From positions 2,480,001-2,544,000 of the forward strand of contig NZ_CP067378.1 of the NCBI RefSeq assembly GCF_019565505.1: a stretch of 64,000 nucleotides of DNA. The letters are read 5' to 3'. Positions 29,252 through 39,288 of this stretch are shown piece after piece (the first letter of the stretch is position 1; each line of letters starts with the position of its first letter). The translations under genes were made by a program, and so were the position numbers. Under the pieces are notes generated by a model. The model did not search any database, was not told the origin of the DNA, and was given only the letters and a program-made list of their open reading frames with translations. Source of the stretch: Flavobacterium davisii (lineage in GTDB: Bacteria; Bacteroidota; Bacteroidia; Flavobacteriales; Flavobacteriaceae).

Positions 29252-30280
29252 GTGAAGCAAAATAAAAACATATTACTGTTTGTACTATTCCTCTTTTTAT
29301 TAATCGTTACTGTTCTAACCTCTTTGCGATATGGAGCAGTAGCCATTTCTATAGAAGAAATAAAGAGTGCTTTTTTTCATTGGCTTGATAATTCTCAAAA
29401 TTTGCCACTTAACGAACGTATCTTTTTAGAAATCCGTTTACCTAGAACAATTCTCAGTGTAGCAGTAGGAGCCATATTGGCTGTAGGAGGAGTGCTTTTA
29501 CAATCATTATTTAGAAATCCTATTGTAGAACCCGGAATGATTGGTACATCCAGCGGAGCAGCATTTGGAGCAGCATTTTTTATTGTTTTAGGAAATACAT
29601 TCGGAATTTCAGTAGATGAATGGTCATTGCCCTTACTAGCTTGCTTAGGAGGTGTTATAGGAACTATTTTAGTCTTAGTTCTATCAAATACGAATAAAAA
29701 AGGAAAACAATCCATTATATTGCTATTACTTACAGGAGTTGCCGTTAATGCGCTTTTTATGAGTGGTGTAGGATTTATGGGATATATAGCTCGTGATCCG
29801 CAGGCACGTTCTATTACTTTTTGGAATTTAGGAACATTATCAGGAGCTAATTGGAAGGCAGTACAAATAGTAAGTGTTGTGGGGATATTAGGTATTTCTT
29901 TTGCCTTTAAATTAGGAAAATCACTGAATACATTAATATTAGGGGAAGAAGAAGCAGGTTATTTAGGGGTTAATCTTAAAAAATTAAAAATAAAGGTATT
30001 GGCGATTAATGTTATTATGATTTCAATTGCCACTTCGTTTGTAGGAGTTATCGGATTTATAGGTTTAATTGTGCCTCATATTTTGCGAATGCTTATAGGA
30101 TCAGATAATCGAAATTTAGTTTTATATAGTGCTATTTTAGGAGGAATTATTTTGAGTATTGCGGATTTTATTGCTCGAAATATTTTAAGTCCCGCAGAAC
30201 TTCCCATAGGAATCATTACCTCTATAGTAGGAGTTCCCATTTTTATTTTCCTTTTACGTAAACGTAATTACTTCTTTTAA
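29252..30280 (+). CDS. hmuU: Hemin ABC transporter permease HmuU (FecCD family)
   Basis: This 342-residue polytopic protein of the FecCD/BtuC family has about ten membrane helices. Motifs are LRLPRTILSVAVGAILAVGG-like (here IRLPRTIL), GVLLQSLFRNPIVEPGMIGTSSGA, and the coupling region FIGLIVPHILRMLIGSDNR with downstream ELPIGIITSIVGVPIFIFLL. It forms the inner-membrane heme channel. The start is a GTG at 29252. The hmuT-hmuU gap is 115 bp; hmuV starts 17 bp after the hmuU stop. Confidence 0.9.
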   Translation: MKQNKNILLFVLFLFLLIVTVLTSLRYGAVAISIEEIKSAFFHWLDNSQNLPLNERIFLEIRLPRTILSVAVGAILAVGGVLLQSLFRNPIVEPGMIGTSSGAAFGAAFFIVLGNTFGISVDEWSLPLLACLGGVIGTILVLVLSNTNKKGKQSIILLLLTGVAVNALFMSGVGFMGYIARDPQARSITFWNLGTLSGANWKAVQIVSVVGILGISFAFKLGKSLNTLILGEEEAGYLGVNLKKLKIKVLAINVIMISIATSFVGVIGFIGLIVPHILRMLIGSDNRNLVLYSAILGGIILSIADFIARNILSPAELPIGIITSIVGVPIFIFLLRKRNYFF

Positions 30281-30297
30281 AAATAGAATTTTTCTTA

Positions 30298-31058
30298 ATG
30301 ATACGAATTCAGAATATTAGCTATAAAATAGAAAATAAGATTATACTAGATAATATTTCAGCCACATTTGAGTCTGGTAAAATTAATCTTATTATTGGAC
30401 CTAATGGGGCAGGAAAATCAACCTTAATAAAAATAATGAGTGGGCAAATAAAACCTTCTCAAGGAAATCTTTTTTTTCAGAGCAGGTAAATCTTTCAACC
30501 GCTGAACTAGCTAAAAGAAGAGCTGTGCTTTCTCAAAACATAGAAGTTCATTTTCCTATTAATGTAGAAGAAGTAATTATGATGGGACGTTATCCTCATT
30601 TTGATTCTATTCCAACTTCAAAAGACCGAGAAATAGTGCAAGAAGTAATTCAATTTTTTGAAATTCAAGATTTACTAGAACGTAATTTTATAACTTTAAG
30701 TGGGGGTGAAAAACAGCGTGTTCATTTTGCCCGCGTAATGGCGCAAATATGGGAACAATCATACGATAGGATTCTTATAATGGATGAACCTTTGACTTTC
30801 TTAGATATTCATTATCAATACGATGTTATGTATAAAATTAAAGAATTAAGTCAACAAAGAAACTTATTGATTATAGGTGTTTTGCACGATTTAAATCTAA
30901 CAGCCAAATTTGCAGATAATATTTATGTTATTCAAAGAGGGCATCTTGCGTATACAGGAACTAAAAACGAAATTTTTAAACCAGAAATTGTGGAAGAAAT
31001 TTACTCCATAAAACCCACTATTTTTGAAAAAGAAGAAACGTATTTTATAAGTTTTTAA
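30298..31058 (+). CDS. hmuV: Hemin ABC transporter ATP-binding protein HmuV (frameshifted)
   Basis: The joined product is about 253 residues with Walker A GPNGAGKST, signature LSGGEKQRVHFARVMAQI, Walker B RILIMDEPLTFLD and switch HDLNLTAKFAD, as in HmuV. The Q-loop region is VLSQNIEVHFPI. The break is the T8 run at 30470-30477; nine bases restore LFFSEQVNLSTAELAKRRAV. The gene completes the hmuTUV importer. A one-base homopolymer slip is a likelier cause than decay because flanking operon members are intact. Confidence 0.9.
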
Positions 31059-31103
31059 TAATTTTCTTATCTTGGTTACCCTCTAATCAAAGTAAACTAA
31101 AAA

Positions 31104-31607
31104 ATGGAAACTGAAAACACGATTAACCTACGACTGCGATTTTACAAAGATATTGATGAAAAAGTTGATATCGTCAGACAAAAATTTATTGATTACAAAA
31201 GTCAAATTTCTTCGGATTATATAATGAAAATAAGAAGAAATCATATACAATTTACCATAGGAGGAGTAAAAGAACGCTATTGGTCACCGTATTTAACGAT
31301 AGAATTGGAAGAAAAAGAAGGGAGTAATGGACAAGCTACTCATGTTAGAGGATTGTTTGGACCTGCTCAGACAATGTGGACATTTTTTATCTTTATGCAC
31401 TTTATGATAGCTGGAATCTTTATCGTCTTTATGATGTTTGCCATTTCAGATTATATGTTAAAAAAAAGTGTTATATCTGATTTCATGGTAATGGGATTGA
31501 TGATTTTTTGCTGGATATTCCTTTACATATTAGGTCGTCAAACACGTGAAAACGGATACGGTCAGATGAATGAATTAGAACAAGAATTTTTAAAAATTAT
31601 CCAGTAA
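31104..31607 (+). CDS. Two-helix membrane protein of unknown function
   Basis: This 167-residue intact frame has a soluble N-terminal half (LRLRFYKDIDEKVDIVRQKF, IGGVKERYWSPYLTIELEE) and two adjacent membrane helices near residues 95-120 and 130-148 (FFIFMHFMIAGIFIVFMMFA; FMVMGLMIFCWIFLYILG), ending in an acidic tail. I do not recognise a named family, though similar proteins occur in flavobacteria. It starts 45 bp after hmuV without an evident promoter, so it may be co-transcribed with the heme genes. Function unknown. Confidence 0.7.
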   Translation: METENTINLRLRFYKDIDEKVDIVRQKFIDYKSQISSDYIMKIRRNHIQFTIGGVKERYWSPYLTIELEEKEGSNGQATHVRGLFGPAQTMWTFFIFMHFMIAGIFIVFMMFAISDYMLKKSVISDFMVMGLMIFCWIFLYILGRQTRENGYGQMNELEQEFLKIIQ

Positions 31608-31633
31608 GATTATTATATCTTCAAATAAAAAAT

Positions 31634-31670
31634 GACCCCGTTTTTTACTATCCTTGTTTAAAACGGGGTT
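31634..31670 (-). terminator. Hairpin terminator between convergent genes
   Basis: CCCCGTTTT (31636-31644) pairs with AAAACGGGG (31660-31668). Read on the minus strand the stem is followed by six Ts, so it best serves era, though it may act in both directions. Confidence 0.65.
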
Positions 31671-31713
31671 TCATTATAATATTGTAAAACGTTTAAATGA
31701 TGGTATTTTGATA

Positions 31714-32601
31714 TTAATTTTTTTGATTATAGCCAAAACGTCTTAATTGTCTTTCATTTGATCGCCAATCTTTATTAACTTTCACATACAATTCTATATG
31801 AATCTGTTTACCAAAAAAATTTTCTAATTCTTCACGAGCTTGAATTCCCACCTTTTTAATTGCAGCCCCTTTATGGCCAATAATGATTCCTTTTTGAGTA
31901 TCGCGTTCTACCATTATTAAAGAACGGATTCTAATAATTTTGTCATCTTCTTTAAACTCTTCCGTTTCTACTTCGCAAGCATAAGGAATTTCCTTATCAT
32001 AGTTTAATAATATTTTTTCACGGATAGCTTCGTTTACAAAAAAACGTTCTGGCTTATCTGTTAAAGCATCTTTAGGATAATATGGTTCAGATTCTGGAAG
32101 TAACTCTATAATTCTATCAAAAACAGTTTGCACATTAAAGTTTTCTAAAGCAGAAATCGGAAAAATTTCAGCATTAGGAACTTTTTCTTTCCATAATGCA
32201 ACTTGTTCTTCTAGTTGTTCCTGATTGGATTTGTCTATTTTATTTAACAATAAAAGAACGGGAATCTTAGAGTGAATAATTTTATTAAAAAAAGCTTCAT
32301 CCTTTAAATCCTTTTCTCCTATTTCTACCATATAAATTAAGACATCAGCATCTTCAAAAGCCGACTTAACAAAATCCATCATAGAACTTTGTAATTCATA
32401 AGCAGGTTTTATAATACCGGGTGTATCCGAAAATAATATTTGAAAATCATTGCCATTTACAATACCTAAAATTCTATGACGAGTTGTTTGTGCTTTGCTT
32501 GTAATAATGGATAAACGCTCTCCTACGAAGGCATTCATTAGAGTTGATTTTCCAACGTTGGGATTTCCTATAATATTGACGTATCCTGCTTTGTGCGACA
32601 T
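31714..32601 (-). CDS. era: GTPase Era
   Basis: Era binds 16S rRNA and supports 30S assembly. The intact 295-residue frame has G1 GNPNVGKST, G3 DTPGI, G4 NKID, G5 SALEN, and a C-terminal KH domain with MVERDTQKGIIIGHKGAAIKK-type motif (here VERDTQKGIIIGHKG). The start is placed at ATG 32601; an in-frame TTG at 32619 overlaps the promoter box and is not used. Like der, it is monocistronic with its own box and terminator. Confidence 0.95.
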   Translation of the reverse strand: MSHKAGYVNIIGNPNVGKSTLMNAFVGERLSIITSKAQTTRHRILGIVNGNDFQILFSDTPGIIKPAYELQSSMMDFVKSAFEDADVLIYMVEIGEKDLKDEAFFNKIIHSKIPVLLLLNKIDKSNQEQLEEQVALWKEKVPNAEIFPISALENFNVQTVFDRIIELLPESEPYYPKDALTDKPERFFVNEAIREKILLNYDKEIPYACEVETEEFKEDDKIIRIRSLIMVERDTQKGIIIGHKGAAIKKVGIQAREELENFFGKQIHIELYVKVNKDWRSNERQLRRFGYNQKN

Positions 32602-32616
32602 AATGTACTTTTTTTG

Positions 32617-32624
32617 CAAAGGTA
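32617..32624 (-). promoter_or_regulatory. -7 promoter box TACCTTTG (era)
   Basis: On the minus strand TACCTTTG matches TAnnTTTG, 16 bp upstream of the era ATG. It is the same octamer as at der. Confidence 0.55.
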
Positions 32625-32722
32625 GGAAATAAAATGTGATAGGTTTGTTTTCTATGAGAAGAAAGCTTCTTAAGATGATAAAAATCAGTAGGAAGTTATA
32701 TTAAATGAATTACATTAGCTGT

Positions 32723-33093
32723 ATGAGAGATATAGAAACAAGACAAGACATATTATTTGTAATGAAGGTGTTTTATGGTAAACTCCTAGCTGATAACAAA
32801 ATTAATTTTTTCTTTAATAAGGTAACCCAAGTAGATGAACATCTAGATCATCACTTAGATGTTTTATGCACCTTCTGGGAACAAGCCCTTTTTTTAAAAG
32901 GAGGGTATGCCAATAATATGTTTCAGATACATAAAGATGTGCATGATAAATCGCCTTTTTAAAAGAACATTATGATATTTGGTTAGATTATTTATATGAC
33001 AGTATTGATCCTCATTTTGAAGGTAAAATGGCAGAACAAATGAAAAAAATGGCAGTTAATATGGCTACAGTATTAAAGATTAAGTTGGTTTAG
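32723..33093 (+). CDS. Group III truncated hemoglobin (frameshifted)
   Basis: The joined product is about 124 residues, typical of group III truncated hemoglobins. It shows ETRQDILFVMKVFYGKLLAD, the distal region FFFNKV, VLCTFWEQALFLKGGY, and the proximal His stretch MFQIHKDVHDKSPFLKEHYDIWLDYL. The break is the T5 run at 32956-32960; six bases restore SPFLKEHYDIW. ATG 32723 was chosen because family members begin M(K/R)DIxxR; ATG 32705 in frame is possible. The protein binds O2 or NO through heme. A paralogue lies at 45626-46009, and the nos cluster at the right edge suggests relevance to nitrogen oxides. Confidence 0.85.
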
Positions 33094-33097
33094 TTAT

Positions 33098-33875
33098 TTA
33101 TCTAATGAAAGACATTATTATTTCAAAAGTAATTAATAAAATAATAATCCATTCCAAACGAGAGCTTTCTTTTACGTTTAGAACTTCTGTGAAAATTTTT
33201 AAATTGTTTTCTACAATAGATAATCGGTAATCTACGTCTTTAAAACGAGGTAAAATTTCAAAGTTCGATTTCATTTTTCTGTTAAGAGCATCCAATTTTT
33301 CGTTTTCCCAAACAGAGTTCGGATCATCTAATATATATAAATTGTCAACAATACTATTTTTTACATTTAATACTTGACCGATGTATTTTAAGAGGTTTTT
33401 TTTAGAAACATTAATTTTTCCAGTATTTTCTAATTGAAGTATAAATTCTTTCGTTGAAGAAACTAGTTTGCCTGTAATAATTTCGTAATATTCTAATGCA
33501 ACTGATTGTGCTACATTAAGCATGATTATCCGGATAGCTGAACTGTCTAATTCAGGCAATATGACTTCATTGTTTTTTACTTCAAAATTTATATTGTCTT
33601 CTTTTATCAGGATACTATACTCTTCTTTTAAAAGCATGTTAATAGGGGATTCCTCGTGCTTTTTTATTTTGTATAGCCATTCTTCTTCTTCTGTACTGCT
33701 AAAATTAGCAAAAACAACCACACCATAATCTAATAAATAAATAAATTTATTAGATTCTATTTGCTTAAAAAAATTCCGAACCAGAAAAACTATAATTAGC
33801 TCCTTCTAATTCATTTTTGAAATTTTTAATATTGATAATTTCAGCTAATTGAATTGCGGAGACTTTTATTTTCAT
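33098..33875 (-). CDS. DUF155 / RMND1-family protein (frameshifted)
   Basis: The joined product of about 259 residues begins MKIKVSAIQLAEIINIKNF. It ends with the DUF155 signature: a coiled-coil stretch DYRLSIVENNLKIFTEVLNV then ESSRLEWIIILLITFEIIMSF, a C-terminal membrane anchor. Members include yeast Rmd1 and human RMND1, a mitochondrial translation-support protein; the bacterial role is unknown. The break is the A7 run at 33767-33773; six bases restore SEFFKQIESNKFIYLLDYG. The stop lies 4 bp from that of the convergent globin gene. Confidence 0.82.
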
Positions 33876-33979
33876 AATATTTTATTTCTTACAAATTTAC
33901 ACATAAAATTATTTTTATAAATATTATTTCTGTTTAAATTATTGTAAGTCAATTAGTTGTTTTTTTTGGTGTTTTCTTT

Positions 33980-35443
33980 TTATCGCATTAAAGATTTAGG
34001 TAAGACCTCTTTTATAGGAACAATTTTAAAAATCCAATTAGCTATAGCAAAAACAAGTAATCCGATGAAGGGTTTGTAGCATAAATTAAAGAAAATAGAA
34101 GCAGTATCAGGTAAAATATGTCCTATACTAATTACAATAATTAATAGCAGTAATAAGTGTAGAAACTTCCAACTAAAAGGATGTACTCCAAATTTTTTAT
34201 AATTAAAATAAATTTTAATTAAGTTATAAGAAGTTAATGAAATAGCGGTTGCAATAGAAACGCCAATAATACCTAATTTAAACCAGAATAAAAAAATTAA
34301 GTTGGTAGAGATAGTGAGCAGAGCTAAAGCAATTGTAGTTGTATTATTAAATTTATAATATTTAGAATTGGTAATAATATAGCCATTAAAACCAGTAGCT
34401 AAATCAAATAAGAGAGCAAATCCCATGATATATAATACGGGTAATCCTTGCGCCAATTTATCTCCGTTTTTCATTAAAGCAAATAGATCTTCAATTCCAA
34501 TGGCAACCAAACCAAACAAAACGATACCAATTACAAATAAATATAAAGAAGTTTTGTGGTGTAATGTTTTTAAATCTTCCATTTTGTTTTCGGCTATTTG
34601 TTGTGCAATAATTGGGGCTGAAATAGTATAAACTCCCAAAGCAGGAACCGTAATCATACGAACTAAGTTTAGAGAGGTATTATAAATAGAAACCTCTTGA
34701 TAAGTCAATATTTCACCAATCATATAAGTGTCAATATTTAATGCAATTACAGAACCCATACTTCCTAAAAAAGTATAAAAAGAATAAGTAAAAAGCTCTT
34801 TACTAAATTGATTTTGGCTTAAAAAAATAAAATCAATCTTTTTTGTTAATTTTTCCAAATGATTAAGATAAAGGAGCATCCCTAAAAAAGCGATAACAAA
34901 AAAACTAACAAATATCCACAACGCTTTATTTTCTTCTAATTTGTTGAAAAAGAGTAAAATAAAAGCACTTATCATTCCTAATTTAGGAAATAGATTTTCA
35001 AAAATGTTAGGAATAACAATACGTTTTTTGATAGAAATATATTTAGATATTAATTGTATTAATGAAAGTAATAATGCAATAAAGAGTATATAAGGGGCAT
35101 ATATCCAAAAACTTCTTGATTTAATAGAAGGAAATATAATAGATACAAATGTTAGTAAAATTAATCCTAAAAAGAAATTACCAATAATAAATAGAATAGA
35201 AAACTTGAACAAATCTTGTTGCGTGTTATTTTGTGACATTTGTGGGAAAAATCGAACATTAGCGTGCATAATACCTAATGCAATCATTGGTAAAATTAAT
35301 AATGCAGTTTGATGTATAAATTGTAGTTTTCCCGAAAAATCTAAATTATACGGATACAAAAAAACAGTAGAAAAAATGCCTATTAAGGTACTAAAATATC
35401 CTATTATACTATATTTTATACTTTGTCTAGCTACAACACTCAT
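33980..35443 (-). CDS. Polysaccharide flippase (Wzx/MATE-like)
   Basis: This 487-residue protein has about 12-14 hydrophobic segments and the features of the oligosaccharide flippase family: ARQSIKYSIIGYFSTLIGIF at the start, NIDTYMIGEILTYQEVSIYN in the middle and repeated helix pairs. It would move lipid-linked sugar units across the inner membrane. It belongs to a surface-glycan neighbourhood with the FkbM methyltransferase upstream on the same strand, separated by a repeat element. The substrate cannot be inferred. The frame is intact. Confidence 0.85.
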   Translation of the reverse strand: MSVVARQSIKYSIIGYFSTLIGIFSTVFLYPYNLDFSGKLQFIHQTALLILPMIALGIMHANVRFFPQMSQNNTQQDLFKFSILFIIGNFFLGLILLTFVSIIFPSIKSRSFWIYAPYILFIALLLSLIQLISKYISIKKRIVIPNIFENLFPKLGMISAFILLFFNKLEENKALWIFVSFFVIAFLGMLLYLNHLEKLTKKIDFIFLSQNQFSKELFTYSFYTFLGSMGSVIALNIDTYMIGEILTYQEVSIYNTSLNLVRMITVPALGVYTISAPIIAQQIAENKMEDLKTLHHKTSLYLFVIGIVLFGLVAIGIEDLFALMKNGDKLAQGLPVLYIMGFALLFDLATGFNGYIITNSKYYKFNNTTTIALALLTISTNLIFLFWFKLGIIGVSIATAISLTSYNLIKIYFNYKKFGVHPFSWKFLHLLLLLIIVISIGHILPDTASIFFNLCYKPFIGLLVFAIANWIFKIVPIKEVLPKSLMR

Positions 35444-35474
35444 TATAAGTTTAAATTACGAATTTAATTATTTT

Positions 35475-35603
35475 AACTCAGATTACGCGATAGATTTTGT
35501 GATGAAGATAAAAAAGACAAAGAAGATAAAAATGTACAAAAAATCTTTACTACAGACTTCGTCTTGCTATTTTGAAGAAAAAAGTATGCTTTTTTCTTCA
35601 AAA
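35475..35603. repeat. AACTCAGATTA-type repeat ending in a perfect hairpin
   Basis: The left end AACTCAGATTACGCGATAGA (35475-35494) matches the repeat ends at 42958-42977 and 39899. Its right part is a perfect 15-bp hairpin, TTTTGAAGAAAAAAG (35570-35584) with CTTTTTTCTTCAAAA (35589-35603) around TATG. The hairpin directly abuts the stop codon of the FkbM gene and would terminate transcription from that side. The copy at 39899 shares TTTTGTGATGGAGATGAAAAA and GAAAGTATGCTTTTTT with it. Confidence 0.65.
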
Positions 35604-36363
35604 TTATTTTTTAATAAAAATAAAATTATTGATGTATTTATTAAAATCATTTAAATAGTCATCTTTTTGAAAATCAGATAGTAGGTTAGTGTCAAAATTT
35701 TGTAAACTCAATGATTTTCGATCAAAATAAAAAACCTCATATTCAAAACCTTTTATGAAATCAAAAATCGAGTGAATAGGATAATGCGCATGACGTAGTT
35801 CTATTTCAATAATAAGAGTGGGATGCAACTCTTGTAATACCTTTTACTGCCCTTTATAGTGTCAAATTCGTGTCCTTCAACATCAATTTTTACTAAATCT
35901 AATTTTTGAATTTTATTTTCAAAAACCCAATCGTCTAATGTTATTGTTTTGATTTCAATTTTTTCGACTTCCTCTCCCATATTTTCTAAAGAAGCACGTG
36001 TATCCTGTAATCCATTTTCTTTTTAGGAATATGTAATACAGAGGTGCCCGTACTTGAAGAAACTGCTAAGGGAAACAATTTAATTTTAGGAAACAAAGGT
36101 TGGATATAGTTTACCAAAGAAACATTAGGCTCAAAACCAAAAATTTTACCTGATTTAATCTTCTTCTCCGCTTGATACAAATAAATCCCTTTATTAGTTC
36201 CTATATCTAAAAAAACGGAATCTTCTTTTAAGAGTTGATGAATAAGTAGTAATTCAGGTTCACATTTATAATCTCCTGTACCTAATGAAGCAAGGGTTTT
36301 ATAATATCTTTTCTTGTATAAAGTAGGCCAAAAATGATAGGCCAATTGGATTAAAAATTTCAT
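35604..36363 (-). CDS. FkbM family SAM-dependent methyltransferase (two frameshifts)
   Basis: The joined product is about 253 residues. It has SAM-binding motif I VFLDIGTNKGIYLYQA, FGFEPNVSLV, and the FkbM hallmark LDLVKIDVEGHEFDTIKGS. The breaks are both homopolymer losses: TTTT at 36015-36018 (restoring KKNGLQDTRASLENMG) and TTTT at 35842-35845 (restoring GSKKVLQELHPTLIIEIEL). Family members methylate sugars or other small substrates in secondary metabolite and glycan pathways. Its neighbours (flippase, ABC exporter) suggest glycan modification. The substrate is unknown. Confidence 0.82.
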
Positions 36364-36540
36364 TTATATTCTCGTTTAACTAACTACTTTAGAAAGACAA
36401 ACCTGTTGTTGTAAACGTTGCTTATCTTAGAAAACACTGTTGTTATCATTTTAATAACGACATTTCAAAAGTAATCTTTTATATAGAATGGCGCAAATAA
36501 GGTGTTTGACCAAAAATAACAAAGATGCTTTTTTGAACAT

Positions 36541-38286
36541 CTATTTCCTTTCTCCTATCTGCTGACGCCACATTGCATAATACAGCCCTTTGCTATCTAC
36601 TAAATCTTCGTGTTTTCCTTGTTCTATAATTTTTCCTTTTTCAAGAACAAAAATTTTATCAGCGTGCATAATAGTAGAAAGACGATGAGCAATAAGAACC
36701 GTTATGCGGTTGTTGTTAGATATAGATTTGATTGTGTCATTAATAGCTTCTTCTGTAATAGAATCTAGAGCAGAAGTGGCTTCGTCAAAAATTAAAAGAT
36801 TTGGATTTCGTAAAATAGCTCTAGCTATAGATAAACGTTGTTTTTCACCTCCTGAGACCTTAATTCCTCCTTCTCCTATAGTAGTATTTATGCCTTTTTC
36901 TGCACGATTTAACAAGTTTTGACAACTAGATTGTTGTAAAGCATTTAACAAATCCTCATCAGAAGCATCAGGTTTAACAAAAAGTAAATTTTCCTTAATG
37001 GTCCCAGAAAATAGTTGGGCATCTTGCGTTACAAATCCCAATTGTTTCCTAATTTCTAATAATTCTACTTCCGTTTCGTTTATGTCATTATAGGCAATAC
37101 TTCCTTCATTAGGTTTGTATAGCCCAACAAGAAGTTTGACTAATGTTGTTTTTCCTGAACCCGAAGGACCTACAAAAGCAACAGTTTCGCCTTTTTTTAT
37201 TTCAAAAGAAATATTTTCAACGGCCTTAAAATGGGCTGTTTGATGCTGAAAACTTACTTGATTAAAACTTAATTTTTCAATTGTTCCAATTGTTTTTGGA
37301 GAGGCTGGTTTGTATTCTGATTCTTGAGCTAATAACTTTTTAAAATTATCTAAAGAAACTTTGGTTTCATTCTTTACAATGATAAATTGACTCATTTCTT
37401 GTAGAGGATTAAAAATAAAAAAAGTAAAAAAAGTCATTGTTAACAAGTCTCCAATGACTATTTTGCCTTGAAAAACAAAATAATATAGAGTAAAAACAAC
37501 TAACGTCCTCATGAAATGAACAGTTGTTCCTTGTATAAAACTTAAACTGCGGATGTAACGTATTTTTTGGAGTTCAAGGCCTAAAATTTTAAGCGTATTT
37601 TGGTTTAGACGCGCTTCTTCTTGCTGGGTTAAACCAAGACTTTTTACTAATTCAATATTACGTAAACTTTCAGTGGTTGAGCCTGCTAGAGCATTTGTTT
37701 GAATTACTATATTTCGAGATATAGCTTTTATTTTCTTCCCTAAAACAGAGCTAACAAAACCAATGATAGGGGCTGTAATAACAAATATGAGTGAAATTTT
37801 TATATCAATACGAGCAATGTATAAAAAAACAAAAATAAACCCAACGATTGTTTGAAAAACCAATGAAATGGAAAGATTGATCAGTTTTTCAGAATCAATC
37901 CGAACCTTTTGCAGTTTATTTAGCGTTTCGCCACTTCGTTGATCTTCAAATTGAGCATAAGGTAAATCCAATGATTTTTTTATACCATCAGTATACATTT
38001 CAGCTCCAGTACGTTGAATAACAATGTTAGTAAAATAATCTTGGAAGTTTTTAGTAATCCTAGAAATCATAGCCATTAAAACAGATAATCCTAACCAAAA
38101 ACCAACCGCTTTTATAAAAGCGAAATCATTTCCTTTGTATTTTTGTATACCTACGCCACAATCTTGCATGATTTTACCCGTAATGATTGAATCACTTAGA
38201 CTAAAACAAATATTCATACCTGCCATTAATAAAGCAATGGTTAAAAGTTTATAGTGCTTTTTTAAATATTGAAATAAAATATCCAT
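36541..38286 (-). CDS. ABC exporter, MsbA-like (fused permease and ATPase)
   Basis: This 581-residue protein combines a six-helix exporter domain with a C-terminal ATPase. ATPase motifs are Walker A GPSGSGKTT, Q-loop GFVTQDAQLFSG, signature VSGGEKQRLSIARAIL, Walker B LLIFDEATSALD and switch AHRLSTI. The start is placed at ATG 38286 (MDILFQYLKKHYKLL); a longer frame to 38394 overlaps the divergent GSCFA gene start. Half-transporters of this type dimerise and export lipids or other hydrophobic compounds. The neighbourhood suggests a lipid- or glycan-linked substrate. Confidence 0.88.
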   Translation of the reverse strand: MDILFQYLKKHYKLLTIALLMAGMNICFSLSDSIITGKIMQDCGVGIQKYKGNDFAFIKAVGFWLGLSVLMAMISRITKNFQDYFTNIVIQRTGAEMYTDGIKKSLDLPYAQFEDQRSGETLNKLQKVRIDSEKLINLSISLVFQTIVGFIFVFLYIARIDIKISLIFVITAPIIGFVSSVLGKKIKAISRNIVIQTNALAGSTTESLRNIELVKSLGLTQQEEARLNQNTLKILGLELQKIRYIRSLSFIQGTTVHFMRTLVVFTLYYFVFQGKIVIGDLLTMTFFTFFIFNPLQEMSQFIIVKNETKVSLDNFKKLLAQESEYKPASPKTIGTIEKLSFNQVSFQHQTAHFKAVENISFEIKKGETVAFVGPSGSGKTTLVKLLVGLYKPNEGSIAYNDINETEVELLEIRKQLGFVTQDAQLFSGTIKENLLFVKPDASDEDLLNALQQSSCQNLLNRAEKGINTTIGEGGIKVSGGEKQRLSIARAILRNPNLLIFDEATSALDSITEEAINDTIKSISNNNRITVLIAHRLSTIMHADKIFVLEKGKIIEQGKHEDLVDSKGLYYAMWRQQIGERK

Positions 38287-38337
38287 TTCTATAAAATCAA
38301 TGTTTAGAGGATTGCTAAAATATTTGTAGTTTTGAAT

Positions 38338-39286
38338 ATGATTTTTTCGTTGAAAATACCCATAGCCAAAACCAATCAAACAATAGATTACCAATCCGAT
38401 TTATTGTTATTGGGTTCTTGTTTTTCAGAAAATATTGGTAACAAATTTAGTTATTTTAAATTTAAGACCACAGTAAATCCTTTTGGGATAATTTTTAATC
38501 CCATTTCTATTGAAAAAATAATAAAAGGATTGTAGAAAAAAATACTTTACAGAAGATGATATTTTTTATCATAATGATTTATGGCATTGTTTTGAAGTGC
38601 ATTCAGAACTTTCAAATCCAAGCAAAGAAGCATTTTTGGAAGAATTGAATAATTTAATCAAATCTATAAATAGTCAAATTAAGGAATTAAGTCATTGTAT
38701 GATTACATTAGGAACCTCTTGGGTTTATAGAGCTACTAAAATAGATACAATAGTTGCGAATTGTCATAAGGTACCACAAGCAGAATTTACCAAAGAGTTG
38801 TTATCTGTTGAAGTTATTCAACAAAGCTTACTAAATATCATTTCATTAGTAAAATCTTTAAATCCCCATATAAAATTTATTTTTACAATATCTCCAGTTC
38901 GTCATATAAAGGATGGTTTCTTTGAAAATAATGTAAGCAAAGGAAATTTATTTTCAGCGCTTCATAAATTGCTTTCTATTTCGGGAGTAGAGGAGACCTA
39001 TTTTCCAAGTTATGAAATTGTAATGGATGAATTACGTGATTATAGATTTTATGAAAAGGATATGTTGCACCCTAATGAACTTGCTGTAGATTATATTTGG
39101 GAACGTTTTTTAGAAAATTATTTCGATGAAGAAACAAGATCTTTAATGCTTGATATAAAAGCGATTCAAAAAGATTTAGCACATCGTCCTTTTAATCCTA
39201 ATACAGAAAAACATCAAAAATTTTTAGAAAAAGTACATGCTAAAAAAATGTTATTATTAAAAAAAATACCTCATTTATCTTTTTAA
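38338..39286 (+). CDS. GSCFA domain protein (frameshifted)
   Basis: GSCFA proteins are named for the N-terminal motif visible here as LLLGSCFSENIGNKF. The joined product is about 316 residues, with NPFGIIFNPIS, ITLGTSWVY and TISPVRHIKDGF, which resemble the SGNH-hydrolase-like fold, and DMLHPNELAVDYIWE near the end (a possible Asp-x-x-His pair). The break is an A4 run at 38523-38526; one base fewer restores KKYFTEDDIFYHNDLWHCF. A TAGTTTTG box lies only 4 bp before the ATG, so the mRNA may be nearly leaderless. The enzymatic role is unproven; an esterase is the leading guess. Confidence 0.82.
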
Positions 39287-39288
39287 TT

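Noticed and set aside
38287..38394. Longer start for the ABC exporter
   Set aside because: It would overlap the start of the divergent GSCFA gene, and the added residues do not resemble exporter N-termini.
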